A DNA stretch of 64,000 nt from Palaemon carinicauda (lineage: Eukaryota > Arthropoda > Malacostraca > Decapoda > Palaemonidae): the NCBI RefSeq assembly GCF_036898095.1, contig NC_090768.1, forward strand, positions 54,096,434-54,160,433. Reading direction: 5' to 3'. Below the pieces are notes generated by a model. The model had not been told where the DNA came from. It searched no databases and saw only the letters and a program-made list of their open reading frames with translations. Positions 43,561 to 55,100 of this stretch are shown piece after piece. The stretch's first letter is position 1, and every line of letters begins with the position of its first letter. A program made the translations under genes and the position numbers.

Positions 43561-45497
43561 TCAGTCACATTGAGAGTGAGGAGATTTTGGAGGTATCTCT
43601 CCAAATAAGGCTGTTTGAGTAGATCTCTCCGGTTGGGTAATATTCTGGGAATATCTACAAGTCACTCCGTTATTTCTGCAAACCAAGGTCTCGTGGGCTA
43701 AAATGGAGCTATCAGAGTCATGCGGACGTTGGGCGACTCCCTGAATTTCTTCAGGACTCTGTCCAGGGTCTTGAATGGAGGTAAAGCGTACACATCTAGG
43801 CTCTCCCAATTCAGAAGAAAAGCGTCCACTGCGGCTGCTTCCTGGTCTGCGACTGGAGAGCAAAATACCGGCAATCTCTTTGTCCTTTGTGTGGCAAAGA
43901 GGTCTATCAAGGGTTGACCCAACATCTAAAGATTGGTGCACACCTTGTGATGCAGGGTCCATTATGTGGTTACAACTTGTCTCTTTCTGCTGAGCAGGTT
44001 CGCCCTGACGTTCTTCTCCCCTTCTATGAAGCGAGTAATCAGGGTTATGTCTCTCGCTTCTGCCCAGAGGAGTAGGTCTCCCGCAACCTCATAAAGTGAG
44101 GTCGAATGAGTGCCTCCTTGCTTTTTGATATAAGCCAATGCAGTGGTGTTCACTGCGTTGATCTGAATCACTCTTCCCCAGACTTCCTTCTGGAAATGAA
44201 TGAGGGACAGGTGAATGGCCACTAGCTCTTTGAGATTTACGTGCCACTACTCCTGTGACTGACCTCAGACCCGGTATTTCGGCCTTCCCGAGTGTTGCAC
44301 CCCACCCAATGTCTGAGGCGTCTGAGTACAACACTAGGTAGGGGTTCTTTTGATACAGATAGAGCCCTTCCTGGAACCTGTTGATATTGTCTCACCATTC
44401 CAAGTGATTCCTGATCATTAGAGGGATCGGCATCCACTTTTCCAAATTTTTATTTCTTGTCCAAACCTTTGTCAGATAAAACTGCAGAGGACGTAGATGA
44501 AGTCTTCCCAGTGATACAAACTGTTCGATTGAAGATAGGGTGCCTAGGAGAGACTTCCAATCTCTCACCGAGCATGACCGAAAGTCTAGGAAGAGACGTA
44601 CCTTTGTTAGGCAGTCTAGAATACGTTTCGGAGCTGGAAAAGCCCAAAAAACTGCTGAGTGAATCCTCATCCCCAAATAAATAATATTCTGTGAGGCTAT
44701 TAGCTGAGATTTGGGAAGATTTAACATCAGACCCAACTGTTGATTTAAGGCGATTTTCATTCGGAGAGACTCCAGACACTTTACTTGCGATTCTGCTCCG
44801 AGTAGCCAGTCGTCCAGATATAAAGAAATCCTTATTCCCTTTAGGTGAAGCCAGCGAGCCACGTTGGACATTACTCGGGTAAAAACGTAGGGAGCCGTGC
44901 TTAGTCCAAAACAGAGTGCTCTGAACTGATACGTAGTCTTGAGGAACACGAACCTTAGAAACTTCCTGTGGTCCGGGTGTATCGGGATATGGAAATAGAC
45001 GTCCTGCAGATCCAATGACACCATCCAGTCTCCCTGTCTGGTGCCTGCAAGGACTGACGCTGAAGTTTCCATGGCAAACTTTTCTTTGCTGATGAACTTG
45101 TTCAAAGGACTGACGTCCAAAACAGGTCTCCAATACCCCAAACTTTCGGAACTAGGAAAAGCCTGTTATAAAACCCCTCCGAGGAGATGTCCTCTACCAC
45201 TTCTATGGCTGATTTTAACAGCATAAGGTTCACTCGCTCTTGAAGAGCTGCTGCGTCGTTCCCTGAGTGGGTTTTTGATAACTCTAAGGGTATCAATGAC
45301 ATGGGAGAAATATTCAGGAAGGGGATCTTGTATCCATCCTTGAGGACCTTGATCGTCCATGAGTCCTCCCCCCTTGGGCTCCACTTCTGCCAAAAGTGTG
45401 AGAGCCTGGCTCCCACTAGTGACTGGAGACAGCTTGTCTCACTTTCTTGATTTGTTCTGCTGTCTTGGGAACCTGCGAGCTTGACCTCCGGCAGCAA
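43561..45497 (-). pseudogene. DIRS reverse transcriptase and RNase H, copy 1, frameshifted
   Basis: The RT N-terminal part (45497-45102, including GFYNRLFLVPK) is followed after a frameshift near 45140 by 45141-44392 with WRPVLDVSPLN, WMVSLDLQDVYFHIPI, LCFGLSTAPYVFTR and the box YLDDWLL (about 44820). RNase H follows with VLYSDASDIGWGATL and INAVNTTALAYIKK in shifted frames, then the LIDLFATQRT...SLDVYALPPF block typical of DIRS pol. It is dead but easily recognised. Confidence 0.88.
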
Positions 45498-48451
45498 TTC
45501 TTAGAGGTCCCCTCGAAAGGGCTCCCCCACAAAAGGGCTGACGAGAGGGAGGAACCTCCTTTTGTTTCCTTGATGAAAAACTAACTGGAAGAACTTTTCT
45601 AGCAGTTCTAGAGATCAGGTTCTGAGTAACTTGTTGTGACAAAGCTGCAGATAGATCCTTCACTAATTCCGGAGGGAAAAGATGATCTCCCAACGGAACA
45701 AATATCAGTTAAGATTTCTGAACAGAGGACAAACTTGCAGGTAAGAAGGAACAAAGTGTGTCCCTCTTTTAAGAATTCCTGCGGTGAAAAGGGCGGAAAG
45801 TTCGATGGAACCATCCCTCACAGCCTTATCCAGACAGGCTATCAAGATGCATTTGAGACTCATTCTTAGGGTCTGTGGACTCTGTGAGAGCTCCGAGAAT
45901 CCAGTCCAAAAGGCATAAGACCTCTATTGTTCTAAATGTCCCATTCAGCAGATGATCCATTTCGTAATTAGACCACAATATTTTTATTTACTCATAGCTG
46001 ACCTGCGTGAGGAGTCAACGAGTCTGGAGAAGTCCCCTTGGGAAGAGGCAGGAACTCCCAAACCAAGAACTTCCTCAGTCGAATACCACACACTAGATCT
46101 ATAGGCCAGAAGAGTTGGAGGGAAGGAAAAAGCGGGCTTCCCTAGATCCTTCCTTTTGGCTGTCCATTATTTGAGGGTAGAAAATGCTCTCTTAACTGAT
46201 TGTGCTAGAACCATTTTCTTAAAGGAGGATGTTTTTTGAGGTCTGCCTTTCAAAAATTGAGATGGGGGGGCTTTGAGGCCTCTGTTATGTAAAATCTTCT
46301 GGATATAAAGATGATAAAACTCAAGAATTTTTTAAAATCAGCTGACTGTAGCGAATCCTGATATTATAGTCTTCTAAATCAGCTAAGGGAACATCGACTC
46401 CTTGATTCGAATGTTTAGGACACAAAATCGCGTCCTCCTGTCGGTTATTGTCTTCCAAAAATAATTCACCTTGTTCTGAAGGAATCTCGTGAAGGAGATC
46501 ATCTAGTTGCAAAGAAGCATCCCGTTTATGTACAGTATCAGCATCATGAACCCCATGTGAGGGTACATACTCTTCGCGTGTGTCCGGCAAGCGTTCAACA
46601 TGTTGTATGTCAACAGCGTGAAGCGAGGAAGTGTTAGCTGCGTGTTCAGAAATTCGCGAAGGAGAGACAAAAATTTGTCTATTCTGATGCGAGAACAAGT
46701 CCTGAGTATATGTGTCCATCATGAGTCCAGATTGAGAATGCTGTATGTCTACATGAGAAGTATCAGTCTGCTGCATGCGTCCCGAATGCCGCGAGTCTTC
46801 AACGAGCCGTGAGGGAGCGTTAGTATTGCGTCCGGTCAGTGGCGCATAAGAGGCAACTGTTTGTCTATTATGACGTGGGGACAAAACCTGACTGCCTGCG
46901 TCCGGCATATGTCCAGGTTGACGCATGCGTCCAGGTTGCAGTGAGCTTTCAGACAGATCAGATTGCCATGAGCTGTCGGCGTGCAGCATGCGTCCCGCAG
47001 AATGCAAAGGCGAGACAGCTGCTTGACTATCTAGCTGAATGGACAAATTTTGACTGTCTGCGTACAGCATACGACCAGACTGGCGTCTGCGTCCAGAATG
47101 CGACCAGACTGGCGTCTGCGTCCAGAATGCCGTGAGGGAGAGACCAGACTGCCGCATGCGTCCACCCTGACGCTTGCCGCAACGCGAGCTGATCGCTGCG
47201 AGGGAGCGTTGCTGAGTATCGAAGGACTACATTGTCCGATACTATCGGAAGACCGTTTTCTTGGTCTACAGTATTACTGTCCTTTGATTCTTTTAGGTGT
47301 AATTTTTCTGCTCGAGAATCGTAAGCGTCAAACAGAGATGAAATAGACCTCTTTAATTCAGACAAATCAGATACATGATGAGCGCCGTGTGAGCTAACTG
47401 AACGATTAATTGATCGCTGAGAGGTATCGTCAACTGTCTATACTTCTAGCACGCCTTGTGCGCAATCGGAATCGTGAATCAGTCGTTTTGAGAGATCGTC
47501 AACAGTAATAGGGTGGTTACCAGGGGAAAGACCTTGTGACATTTCCCAATCTGGGGGAAGGGAAGGAGCGTGTACTGATGTAAACTGAGCACGTTCTTCA
47601 TCCGACGGACTATGAGTCTTACGTAATTGTTTCGGTGCTGACACATCGTTTTCGTCCGTTAGCAACACCTCGGGCGAACACCAGTCATGGCAGGAGGGTT
47701 TATTAGGGGACTTGCGTCTCTTGAGTGATCTAGAACGTAATGGCTAGTGCCAACCACACCGCAGTTTTAAGTCATCCGATGGAGACGCATACATTTTAAC
47801 CTCGCCTTTCCTATGGCGAGGTGGAGCGATCTGGGGATCGTCAACATTGCCGCTCAAGGGGACTTCCGTTCGCTGATCAAGGTCTGACATATCCTTTGGC
47901 CTTTCATTCCTTCTTTCAGGGGTTGAGGAGCATTAATGAGGTCCTGGGCTGGGATTATGACCGACACGAACGGACGCACCCTCCACTTCACTATCACTAT
48001 ATACTATTTTGCTTTGCAAACCATGCACTGCATTCTACATAACCTCTTTTTTTGTAGTTAAGGAACGAACCTGCGCGCCAAAGGCTGAAATAGCAGCCAA
48101 CACATCCTTCAAGGAAGGTTCACTTACCTCTGACATCGTATTGGGGTCTGGGACTACTGCAATAGGAATAGGAATATTAGAATGTACATTGGAAGGAATA
48201 TCACCATCAGAAGATCTATTAGAAAGTATACTAGTTGCTCTAGACCTTCTAATTCTATCCCTTTCCAGTTGCTTAATATAGCGCTCAAAAACATTCCAAT
48301 CAGAATCAGACAAAGACTTTCATTAATTACATCTGTTACTATACGAACAACTCTGACCTCTGCAACCACTGCATATTGAATGAGGATCAACCGCGGCCTT
48401 AGGAATACGTGTCTTGCATCCTCTTGCACACTTTCTTACAGAGTCAGCCAT
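45439..48451 (-). pseudogene. DIRS gag, copy 1, several in-frame stops
   Basis: The frame starts MADSVRKCARGCKTRIPKAA at 48451. Paired cysteines (KC..GC.., ICSGCRGQSCSY, RC) suggest a zinc-binding N-terminus. The same frame continues to about 47027 despite stops TAA-TGA after SNRCN, TAG after KKEVM and others. The middle (47157-46321) is a repeat-rich region with recurring GRM-type motifs built from degenerate units of about 24 bp. The C-terminal part includes LFPPELVKDLSAALSQQV (45693 onwards). It overlaps the pol start. Confidence 0.75.
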
Positions 48452-48778
48452 TTTATAAACAGAAAAAAGTCCAGGTCAAAATCCAACAGTCTATTTAAAT
48501 CGATAATGAAAAGTCAAAAGAATATCTAGAAACAAGCATTGAAAGTCGTTAACAATAATCACACTAAAGGTACAACACCAAATTGTAGAAAAGTTAATTA
48601 GCAGCGAAAAGAATTTCCAAGGAGTTGACTCGATCAACGACAAAGAATTTCTGAAGAATGTTGGGAATGGTTCTGATAACCTACGAGTGACGGCGCTCAT
48701 GTATGACCACCTACTGTCATGGTGGCAATCACCACAAATTTGAATTTTCTGTCGTGCCGCGTCGAAACGCGAGATTTA
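48452..48778 (-). other. DIRS 5' non-coding region, copy 1
   Basis: Between the terminal repeat and gag. It contains GGTGGCAATCACCAC near 48719 (an imperfect palindrome) and GCCGCGTCGAAACGCG. The promoter and the internal complementary region expected in DIRS elements could lie here; neither can be proven by eye. Confidence 0.4.
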
Positions 48779-48805
48779 AGCTATATATATGTAACTACCA
48801 GGGAA
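48779..48805. repeat. DIRS right terminal repeat, copy 1
   Basis: It starts AGCTATATATATGTAACTAC. It is the inverted match of 42026-42052 with one mismatch, and of 57275-57301 without mismatch. Confidence 0.85.
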
Positions 48806-50923
48806 TGTATTTAAAACTGAATTTTAACAATCTGAAGTTAACAGACTGAAAAGAAAGTAAGTGTTGCTTGGAAAGGCAGACATGTTGAAATGTTTAGCAT
48901 TAGGGGAGTCAGCATTATGAAGCTTCATCTGTGGTGGAAATGTGGGAGGTTGGGCTGTGGCACCATAGCAGTACCAGCTGAACTCGGTTGAGTCCCTAAT
49001 TAGGCTGAAGGAACATAGAGAGTAGAGGTCCCCTTTTTGTTTTGTTTCATTGTTGGTGTCGGCTACCCCCCAAAATTGGGGGAAGTGCCTTGGTATATGG
49101 ATGGATTATAAAAAACCTCAATATTAACAATCTGAAGTTAACAGACTGAAAAGAAAGTAAGTGTCGCTTGAAAAGGCCACCAGTGGTTGCTATTATCAGC
49201 TAGATTTCCACAACACTTTAAAACAAAAGAGGGGAAATATTCTAGTTTCAAGGATAAATGTCCATAAAACCTGAGTTTTTGGAGAGAAGCAATACGAACA
49301 TTGAGGAAGTTTTATAAAATACAGTAATCATCTACCAAATTTAATTTTTCTTTAAGTAATAAAATGATAAATAATCTGTTCTGGCATTAATCAATTATGC
49401 ATTACTGAAGTTTAATAAAACAATTATAGACCATTACAATGTATAATTGAAAACTGAATTAAAATACTGTATGGTAATAAAACATATCAAAACTCACCTG
49501 GAGTTAGTCTTGCTTCCTCTTCAAAGATTGATCATATTGACGGCTATCAATTTTTTTCAATATAGTTATCACTCTACCTTACTCAGACGCTCCACTATGG
49601 TAATGCATGTCATCTCTGTTCTGGTATATTAAGCCATTGCTGTTTTATCCATGTAACCTAGGGGGATGTTAATCAAGTTAGCAATATGACAAGAACAACA
49701 ATGATTCTTCATTACCTTTCTTCATAATTCTATTCAATCTGCTAACAAAACTCACTAGTAACCATCATCTTAAAGTAGGTTTAATTTCTCACTCTCCATA
49801 ATTGAGAAATTTCTTCAAATAACAGAACAGAATTTCTTTAAAGAACAGAACAGAAGTCTTTTATTCCCTATAAACTTCATCCTCTTCAACCAAATTAAGA
49901 GTAACCAAGGGAAAGCTAGGAGATTGGTATTTTCATGAACACAATGTAACTTGTGAGGAATAGTAATACAGTGTAAAACTGTTCAATTGGACATTCCATC
50001 TAATCAGGAATACTCCTAGCTTCTAAAAAAGGATTAATTATGCTACTGTAGTTCCTTCATAATACCCCAGACTTGAGCACAGAAAAATCTGAGATACCTT
50101 CATGGGACCGAGTGAGGGGTACTACCCTATATATTCACCCCCTTGCAAAAACGTTGAACACTTCCATCGGAAACTGATCTCTCAGAACATTCATCAAATC
50201 TCAAAAGGTGCAGATTTACTAGATGTAAACGATAGTCACAATGGCTTGAAATAAATGGCAATAGAAGATCTGGCCCCCTAATTTAAACACATAAGATTGA
50301 ATTTATTAATTTGGGCCCTAAATCTGGCACCAAGGCATGGGAGACCATTGCCATCCAGCATGCAAGGAAGGATGAAAACCCTGCAGTTGCAGTTTTACCA
50401 ACGAAAAGGACCACCAATACCATGAACCCCAAAGAGCATTATTTAAATATATAAAAGGTCTGACCTTCAGTCAATTATATAGATACAAGTCCCATATTTT
50501 AGATTTAAGAATATATGTCAATAAAACCAAAGATTTTGAGGGAAGCAATATGAACATGAGGGAAGTTGCCTAAAATACTTTAACGACATACAATACTTAA
50601 TTTTTCCATCAAGTATCAATAAAATGATACCAAATAAGCTGTTCTAGCATCAACCCATTATGCATTATTGGAATTTCATAAAATAATCCAAGACTTATGA
50701 TGCATAATAATTGATAATAATTTCAATACTGTATGGTAATAAAACTTACTTCAATGCTCACCTAGGGTTAGTCCGGTTTCTCTTCGAAGGTTGTTCATTT
50801 AGACAACTTTCAATTTTTTATCTATTAAACTTACCATTCACCCTCACTCCACAGTCTTATACTCGCGCTGCGGTAACGCATGTTGTCTGTTCTATGGCAA
50901 GTGATGCTTTATCCATTTGACCT
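48806..50923. repeat. Piece of a fourth higher-order unit
   Basis: It resumes inside the spacer (TGAATTTTAACAATCTGAAG), equivalent to about 4710 of unit 1, and ends at the equivalent of about 6470. Landmarks CTCACCTGGAGTTAGTC (49496) and CTCACCTAGGGTTAGTCCGG (50757) are 1261 bp apart, matching the two subrepeats. It begins about 1.9 kb earlier in unit coordinates than where unit 3 stops, so it is not a simple continuation. No gene. Confidence 0.75.
48905..49100 (+). mobile_element. Short 3'-end fragment of the CATA-tailed LINE
   Basis: A plus-strand copy of the 3' UTR, with CCCCCCAAAATTGGGGG near 49065 and a degenerate TATATGGATGGATTAT tail. It is inserted in the 94-bp duplication of the fourth unit. 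Only non-coding sequence is present. Confidence 0.8.
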
Positions 50924-51746
50924 GTGCGTGTAAGGAGTAGTATGCGCTTGCGCGCGTAAGAAGAACGTCAGCGCTTGCGCGTGTAAGAAGATAGTCGGCA
51001 AACGCGCGCGCACTGCCCGCGCTAGGTTGAAGGGTCAGCTGGCAGGACCATCAGGAACTGGGATGTGTCCTTGAAAAAGGGCGGGCATCCCCCGATGAGG
51101 ACCGTAAGCAGGTCTCTTTTAGAGTCCAGGACCGAAGTCCTTCGTTGCAGCGCAAGGTTGAGCTGGTAGATCGGTAGGCAAGCTGGCAGGACGATCATCA
51201 CTAGAAGTTCTGCTTGATCCTCCGAGAGGGGGTCTCTATGAGAGACCTCTCCTGCGAACGAGAGAGGTGCCCTTCGTAAAAGAGACTTGGAGACACTCGT
51301 GGTGACGCCCCATAGGGCCGTTGGATCAGCAAGCTGACCTTATCAGGAACGATCCTCCGAAGAAGTCTCTATGAGAGGCCTCTCTCGTTGTGACACTTCG
51401 TAGAAGAGACCTATGACGCCTCTTAGGGCCGTAGGATCAGCAAGCTGACCTTATCAGGAACGATCCTCCAAATAGGAGTCTCTATGAGTGGCCTCTCTCT
51501 CGAACGAGAGAAGTGAACACTTCGTAGAAGAGACTTGCCAAGACTGTGCTCCACCCCTGAAGGAAGAGAAACTCAGCAAGGAGGGAGAAAAGTCTGGCCG
51601 AAGGACAGCAACCGTAGTTGAAGACTATGAAATTATTAAGGTATGGGAAGTTCTCTCTCTGAAGGGAGAAAACCTCATACCTGGGGAGGAAACGTCACGC
51701 GGAAGGGAAGCTGTCCAACCCTTGGAGGCGAACCTCCTTTAGCGTT
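50924..51746. other. GC-rich leader with internal repeats, unique to composite 2
   Basis: It starts with alternating GCGC-rich sequence (GCGCTTGCGCG) and then degenerate repeats; the clearest pair starts GGGCCGT-GGATCAGCAAGC at 51315 and 51426 (period 111 bp). A plus-strand 84-aa frame (51488-51742, MASLSNERSEHFVEETCQDC start) is rich in Glu and Lys and could be a gag relic of an element in the opposite orientation. I cannot assign a family. Confidence 0.45.
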
Positions 51747-52140
51747 CTAAGATGATCTGAAGTGCTGGCACGTTGTCACGGGAGTAATTCTAAGAGAAGG
51801 GATAACGCCCATGATGACGTCCTCTGAGGGACGGCAGCGACAGCAGATTCCCCAGTCATGAACAGGACAGCTCGACAGCAGACTCCTCAGTCATGAACAG
51901 GACAGCTCTGCTTCGTTGGCACACTTTAGTCGAACGAAGAAGAACTGCATAGTTAACTGGGAAAATAAAATTAAATAATTATTTTAACAGAAATGCCCCA
52001 GGGAGGAACTCCGAAGGGGAACCCAGAAGGAATAACATAAAATAAGATTTAAGTATGCGCCCTCCTTCCCCAGATGGCATCCACGGGAGAAGGGGGCGGA
52101 GTAAGTGTATTTAAAACAGAATTATAATTATCTAAATCAT
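51747..52140. other. Leader segment shared by both composites
   Basis: Homologous to 38817-39207. It includes a local duplication of CAGTCATGAACAGGACAGCTC. No coding frame. Confidence 0.55.
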
Positions 52141-55100
52141 CTAAGAATATACACTAATAGTGAGAACCACCGACCACGAAGGGAAGTGTTCCCCACGGAG
52201 AAGCTGAAAAGTTAAAGTACAATTAGATTTCACTAAAAATAATTGAGACAAACAACGAAAAAGCAACCTAACCCGCAACGAGAAAGGAGCTATCGTAATA
52301 GTATATCGTTGTAGTAAGGGTGAATGACCTCGAGTAGAGAGAAACCGTAGTCAATCTAAAAAAAGGCCACCTTCCCTTCGCTGTGAATCCAAGTTTCTCG
52401 TAGGAAAAGAGGCAAAGCGAAGATAATAGATAATTGAATAGAGTCCAGGCGATGACGATTCCCCTGCGGCGGCCGAGTTAACGGAAAGCCAGACGGACCA
52501 GAGGGGGAGAGGTCGTTCCAGACGAAGTAGAACTGTGGTGGCCTTGCACAAGCTAGAGTCGTAGTCGTACATCACACACACAGCACAAACACTGAAAAGA
52601 AAATTACTACATTTCTATACACAAATATATACATATATAATAAGAATGTTTATATCCATGTTTATATCTATATTATAAGTATAAAAAAAACTAAGTAAAA
52701 AGACAAAAAGCATTAGTGGCTGCCAAAAAGGGCAGGGTGATAGCGGACACGTCCGACTACCACCCGAGCCGAGAGCAAAGTGAGCTAAATCACAGGTGTG
52801 TGTGTGTGAGGGGGGGTGGGTAGCAAGCTACCCTCCCTACCCCCCGCTAACTAGCGGTGGGGTAGTAAACCCTCGTTAAAATTCTAATGGCTCGTCATTT
52901 CAGCTACGCTGAAAGAATTTACCCGTATTAAATAGCGCGGTTTGTATTTCAGTTACGGAACGAACCATTTTTTTAAATATGTAACTTCCCTGGTAGTTAC
53001 ATCTAAGAATATACACTAATAGCGAGAACCATTGACCACGAAGGGAAGTGTTCCCCACGGAGAAGCTGAAAAGATTAAACACAATTAAATTTCACTAAAA
53101 ATAATTGAGAAACAACGAAAAAGCAACCTAACCCGCAACGAGAAAGGAGCTATCGTAATAGTATATAGTTGTAGTAAAGGTGAATGACCTCGAGTAGAGA
53201 GAGACCGAAGTCAATCTAAAAAAAGGCCACCTTCCCTTCGCTGCGAATCCAAGTTTCTCGTAGGAAAAGAGGCAAAGCGAAGATAATAGATGAATAAAGA
53301 GAGTCCAGGCGATGATGATTCCCCTGCGGCAGCCGAGTTAACGGATATAAGCTGACAGAAAGCCAGACGGACCAGAGGGGGAGAGGTCGTTCCAGACGAA
53401 GTGGAACTGTGGTGGCCTTGCACAAGCTAGAGTCGTAGTCGTACATCACACACACAGCACAAACACTGAAAAGAAAATTACTACATTTCTAAACACAAAT
53501 ATATACATAAATAATAAGAATGTTTATATCTATATTATAAGTATAAGAAAAATTAAGTAAAAAGACAAAAAGCATTAGTGGCTGTCAAAGAGGCCAGGGT
53601 GATAGCGGACACGTCCGACTACCACCCGAGCCGAGAGCAATGTGAGCTAAATCACAGGTGCGTGTGTGAGGGGGGGTGGGTAGCAAGCTACCTTCCCTAC
53701 CCCCCGCTAACTAACAGTGGGGTAGTAAACCCTCGTTAAAATTCTAAAGGCTCGTCATTTCAGCTACGCCGAAAGAATTTACCCGTATTAAATAGCGTGG
53801 TTTGTATTTCAGTTACGGAACGAACCATTTTTTAAATATGTAACTTCCCTGGTAGTTACATCTAAGAATATACACTAATAGTGAGAACCATTGACCACGA
53901 AGGGAAGTGTTCCCCACGGAGAAGCTGAAAAGTTAAAATACAATTAGATTTCACTAAAAATAATTGAGAAACAACGAAAAAGACACCCAACCCGCAAGGA
54001 GAAAGGAGCTATCGTAATAGTATATAGTTGTAGTAAGGGTGAATGACCTCGAGTAGAGAGAGACCGAAGTCAATCTAAAAAAAGACCACCTTCCCTTCGC
54101 TGCGAATCCAAGTTTCTCGTAGGAAAAGAGGCAAAGCGAAGATAATAGATGAATAAAGAGAGTCCAGGCGATGACGATTCCCCTGCGGCAGCCGAGTTAA
54201 CGGATATAAGCTGACGGAAAGCCAGACGGACCAGAGGGGGAGAGGTCGTTCCAGACGAATTGGAACTGTGGTGGCCTTGCACAAGCAAGAGTCGTAGTCG
54301 TACATCACACACACAGCACAAACACTGAAAAGAAAATTACTCCATTTCTATACACAAATATATACATAAATAATAAGAATGTTTATATCTATATTATAAG
54401 TATAAGAAAAACTAAGTAAAAAGACAAAAAGCATTAGTGGCTGTCAAAGAGGCCAGGGTGATAGCGGACACGTCCGACTACCACCCGAGCCGAGAGCAAA
54501 GTGAGCTAAATCACAGGTGTGTGTGTGAGGGGGGTGGGTAGCAAGCTACCCTCCCTACCCCCCGCTAACTAGCGGTGGGGTAGTAAACCCTCGTTAAAAT
54601 TCTAATGGCTCGTCATTTCAGCTACGCTGAAAGAATTTACCCGTATTAAATAGCACGGTTTGTATTTCAGTTACGGAACGAACCATTTTTTAAATATGTA
54701 ACTTCCCTGGTAGTTACATCTAAGAATATACACAAATAGTGAGAACCATTGACCACGAAGGGAAGTGTTCCCCACGGAGAAGCTGAAAAGATTCAATACA
54801 ATTAAATTTCACTAAAAATAATTGAGAAACAACGAAAAAGCAACCTAACCCACAACGAGAAAGGAGCTATCGTAATAGTATATAGTTGTAGTAAATGTGA
54901 ATGACCTCGAGTAGAGAGAGACCGTAGTCAATCTAAAAAAAGGCCACCTTCCCTTCGCTGCGAATCCAAGTTTCTCGTAGGAAAAGAGGCAAAGCGAAAA
55001 TAATAGATAAATGAAGAGAGTCCAGGCGATAACGATTCCCCTGCGGCAGCCGAGTTAACGGATATAAGCTGACGGAAAGCCAGACGGACCAGAGGGGGAG

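Larger units (their letters stand above)
42019..48805 (-). mobile_element. DIRS-like tyrosine-recombinase retrotransposon, copy 1 (defective)
   Basis: Inverted terminal repeats at 42026-42052 and 48779-48805 (27 bp, one mismatch) bound gag, RT-RNase H and tyrosine recombinase in that order on the minus strand. No integrase or protease is present, as expected for DIRS. No target duplication is expected for this mechanism and none is seen. The copy carries many stops and several frameshifts. DIRS elements are known to be widespread in decapods. Confidence 0.9.
38817..48806 (-). mobile_element. Composite 1: leader, 650-bp tandem array, DIRS-like element
   Basis: It has the same order of modules as composite 2 (50924 onwards). 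Its left edge truncates the shared leader relative to composite 2 and abuts Tigger; its right edge is the DIRS right terminal repeat, after which unit sequence resumes. Whether the whole block ever moved as one is inference. Confidence 0.6.
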
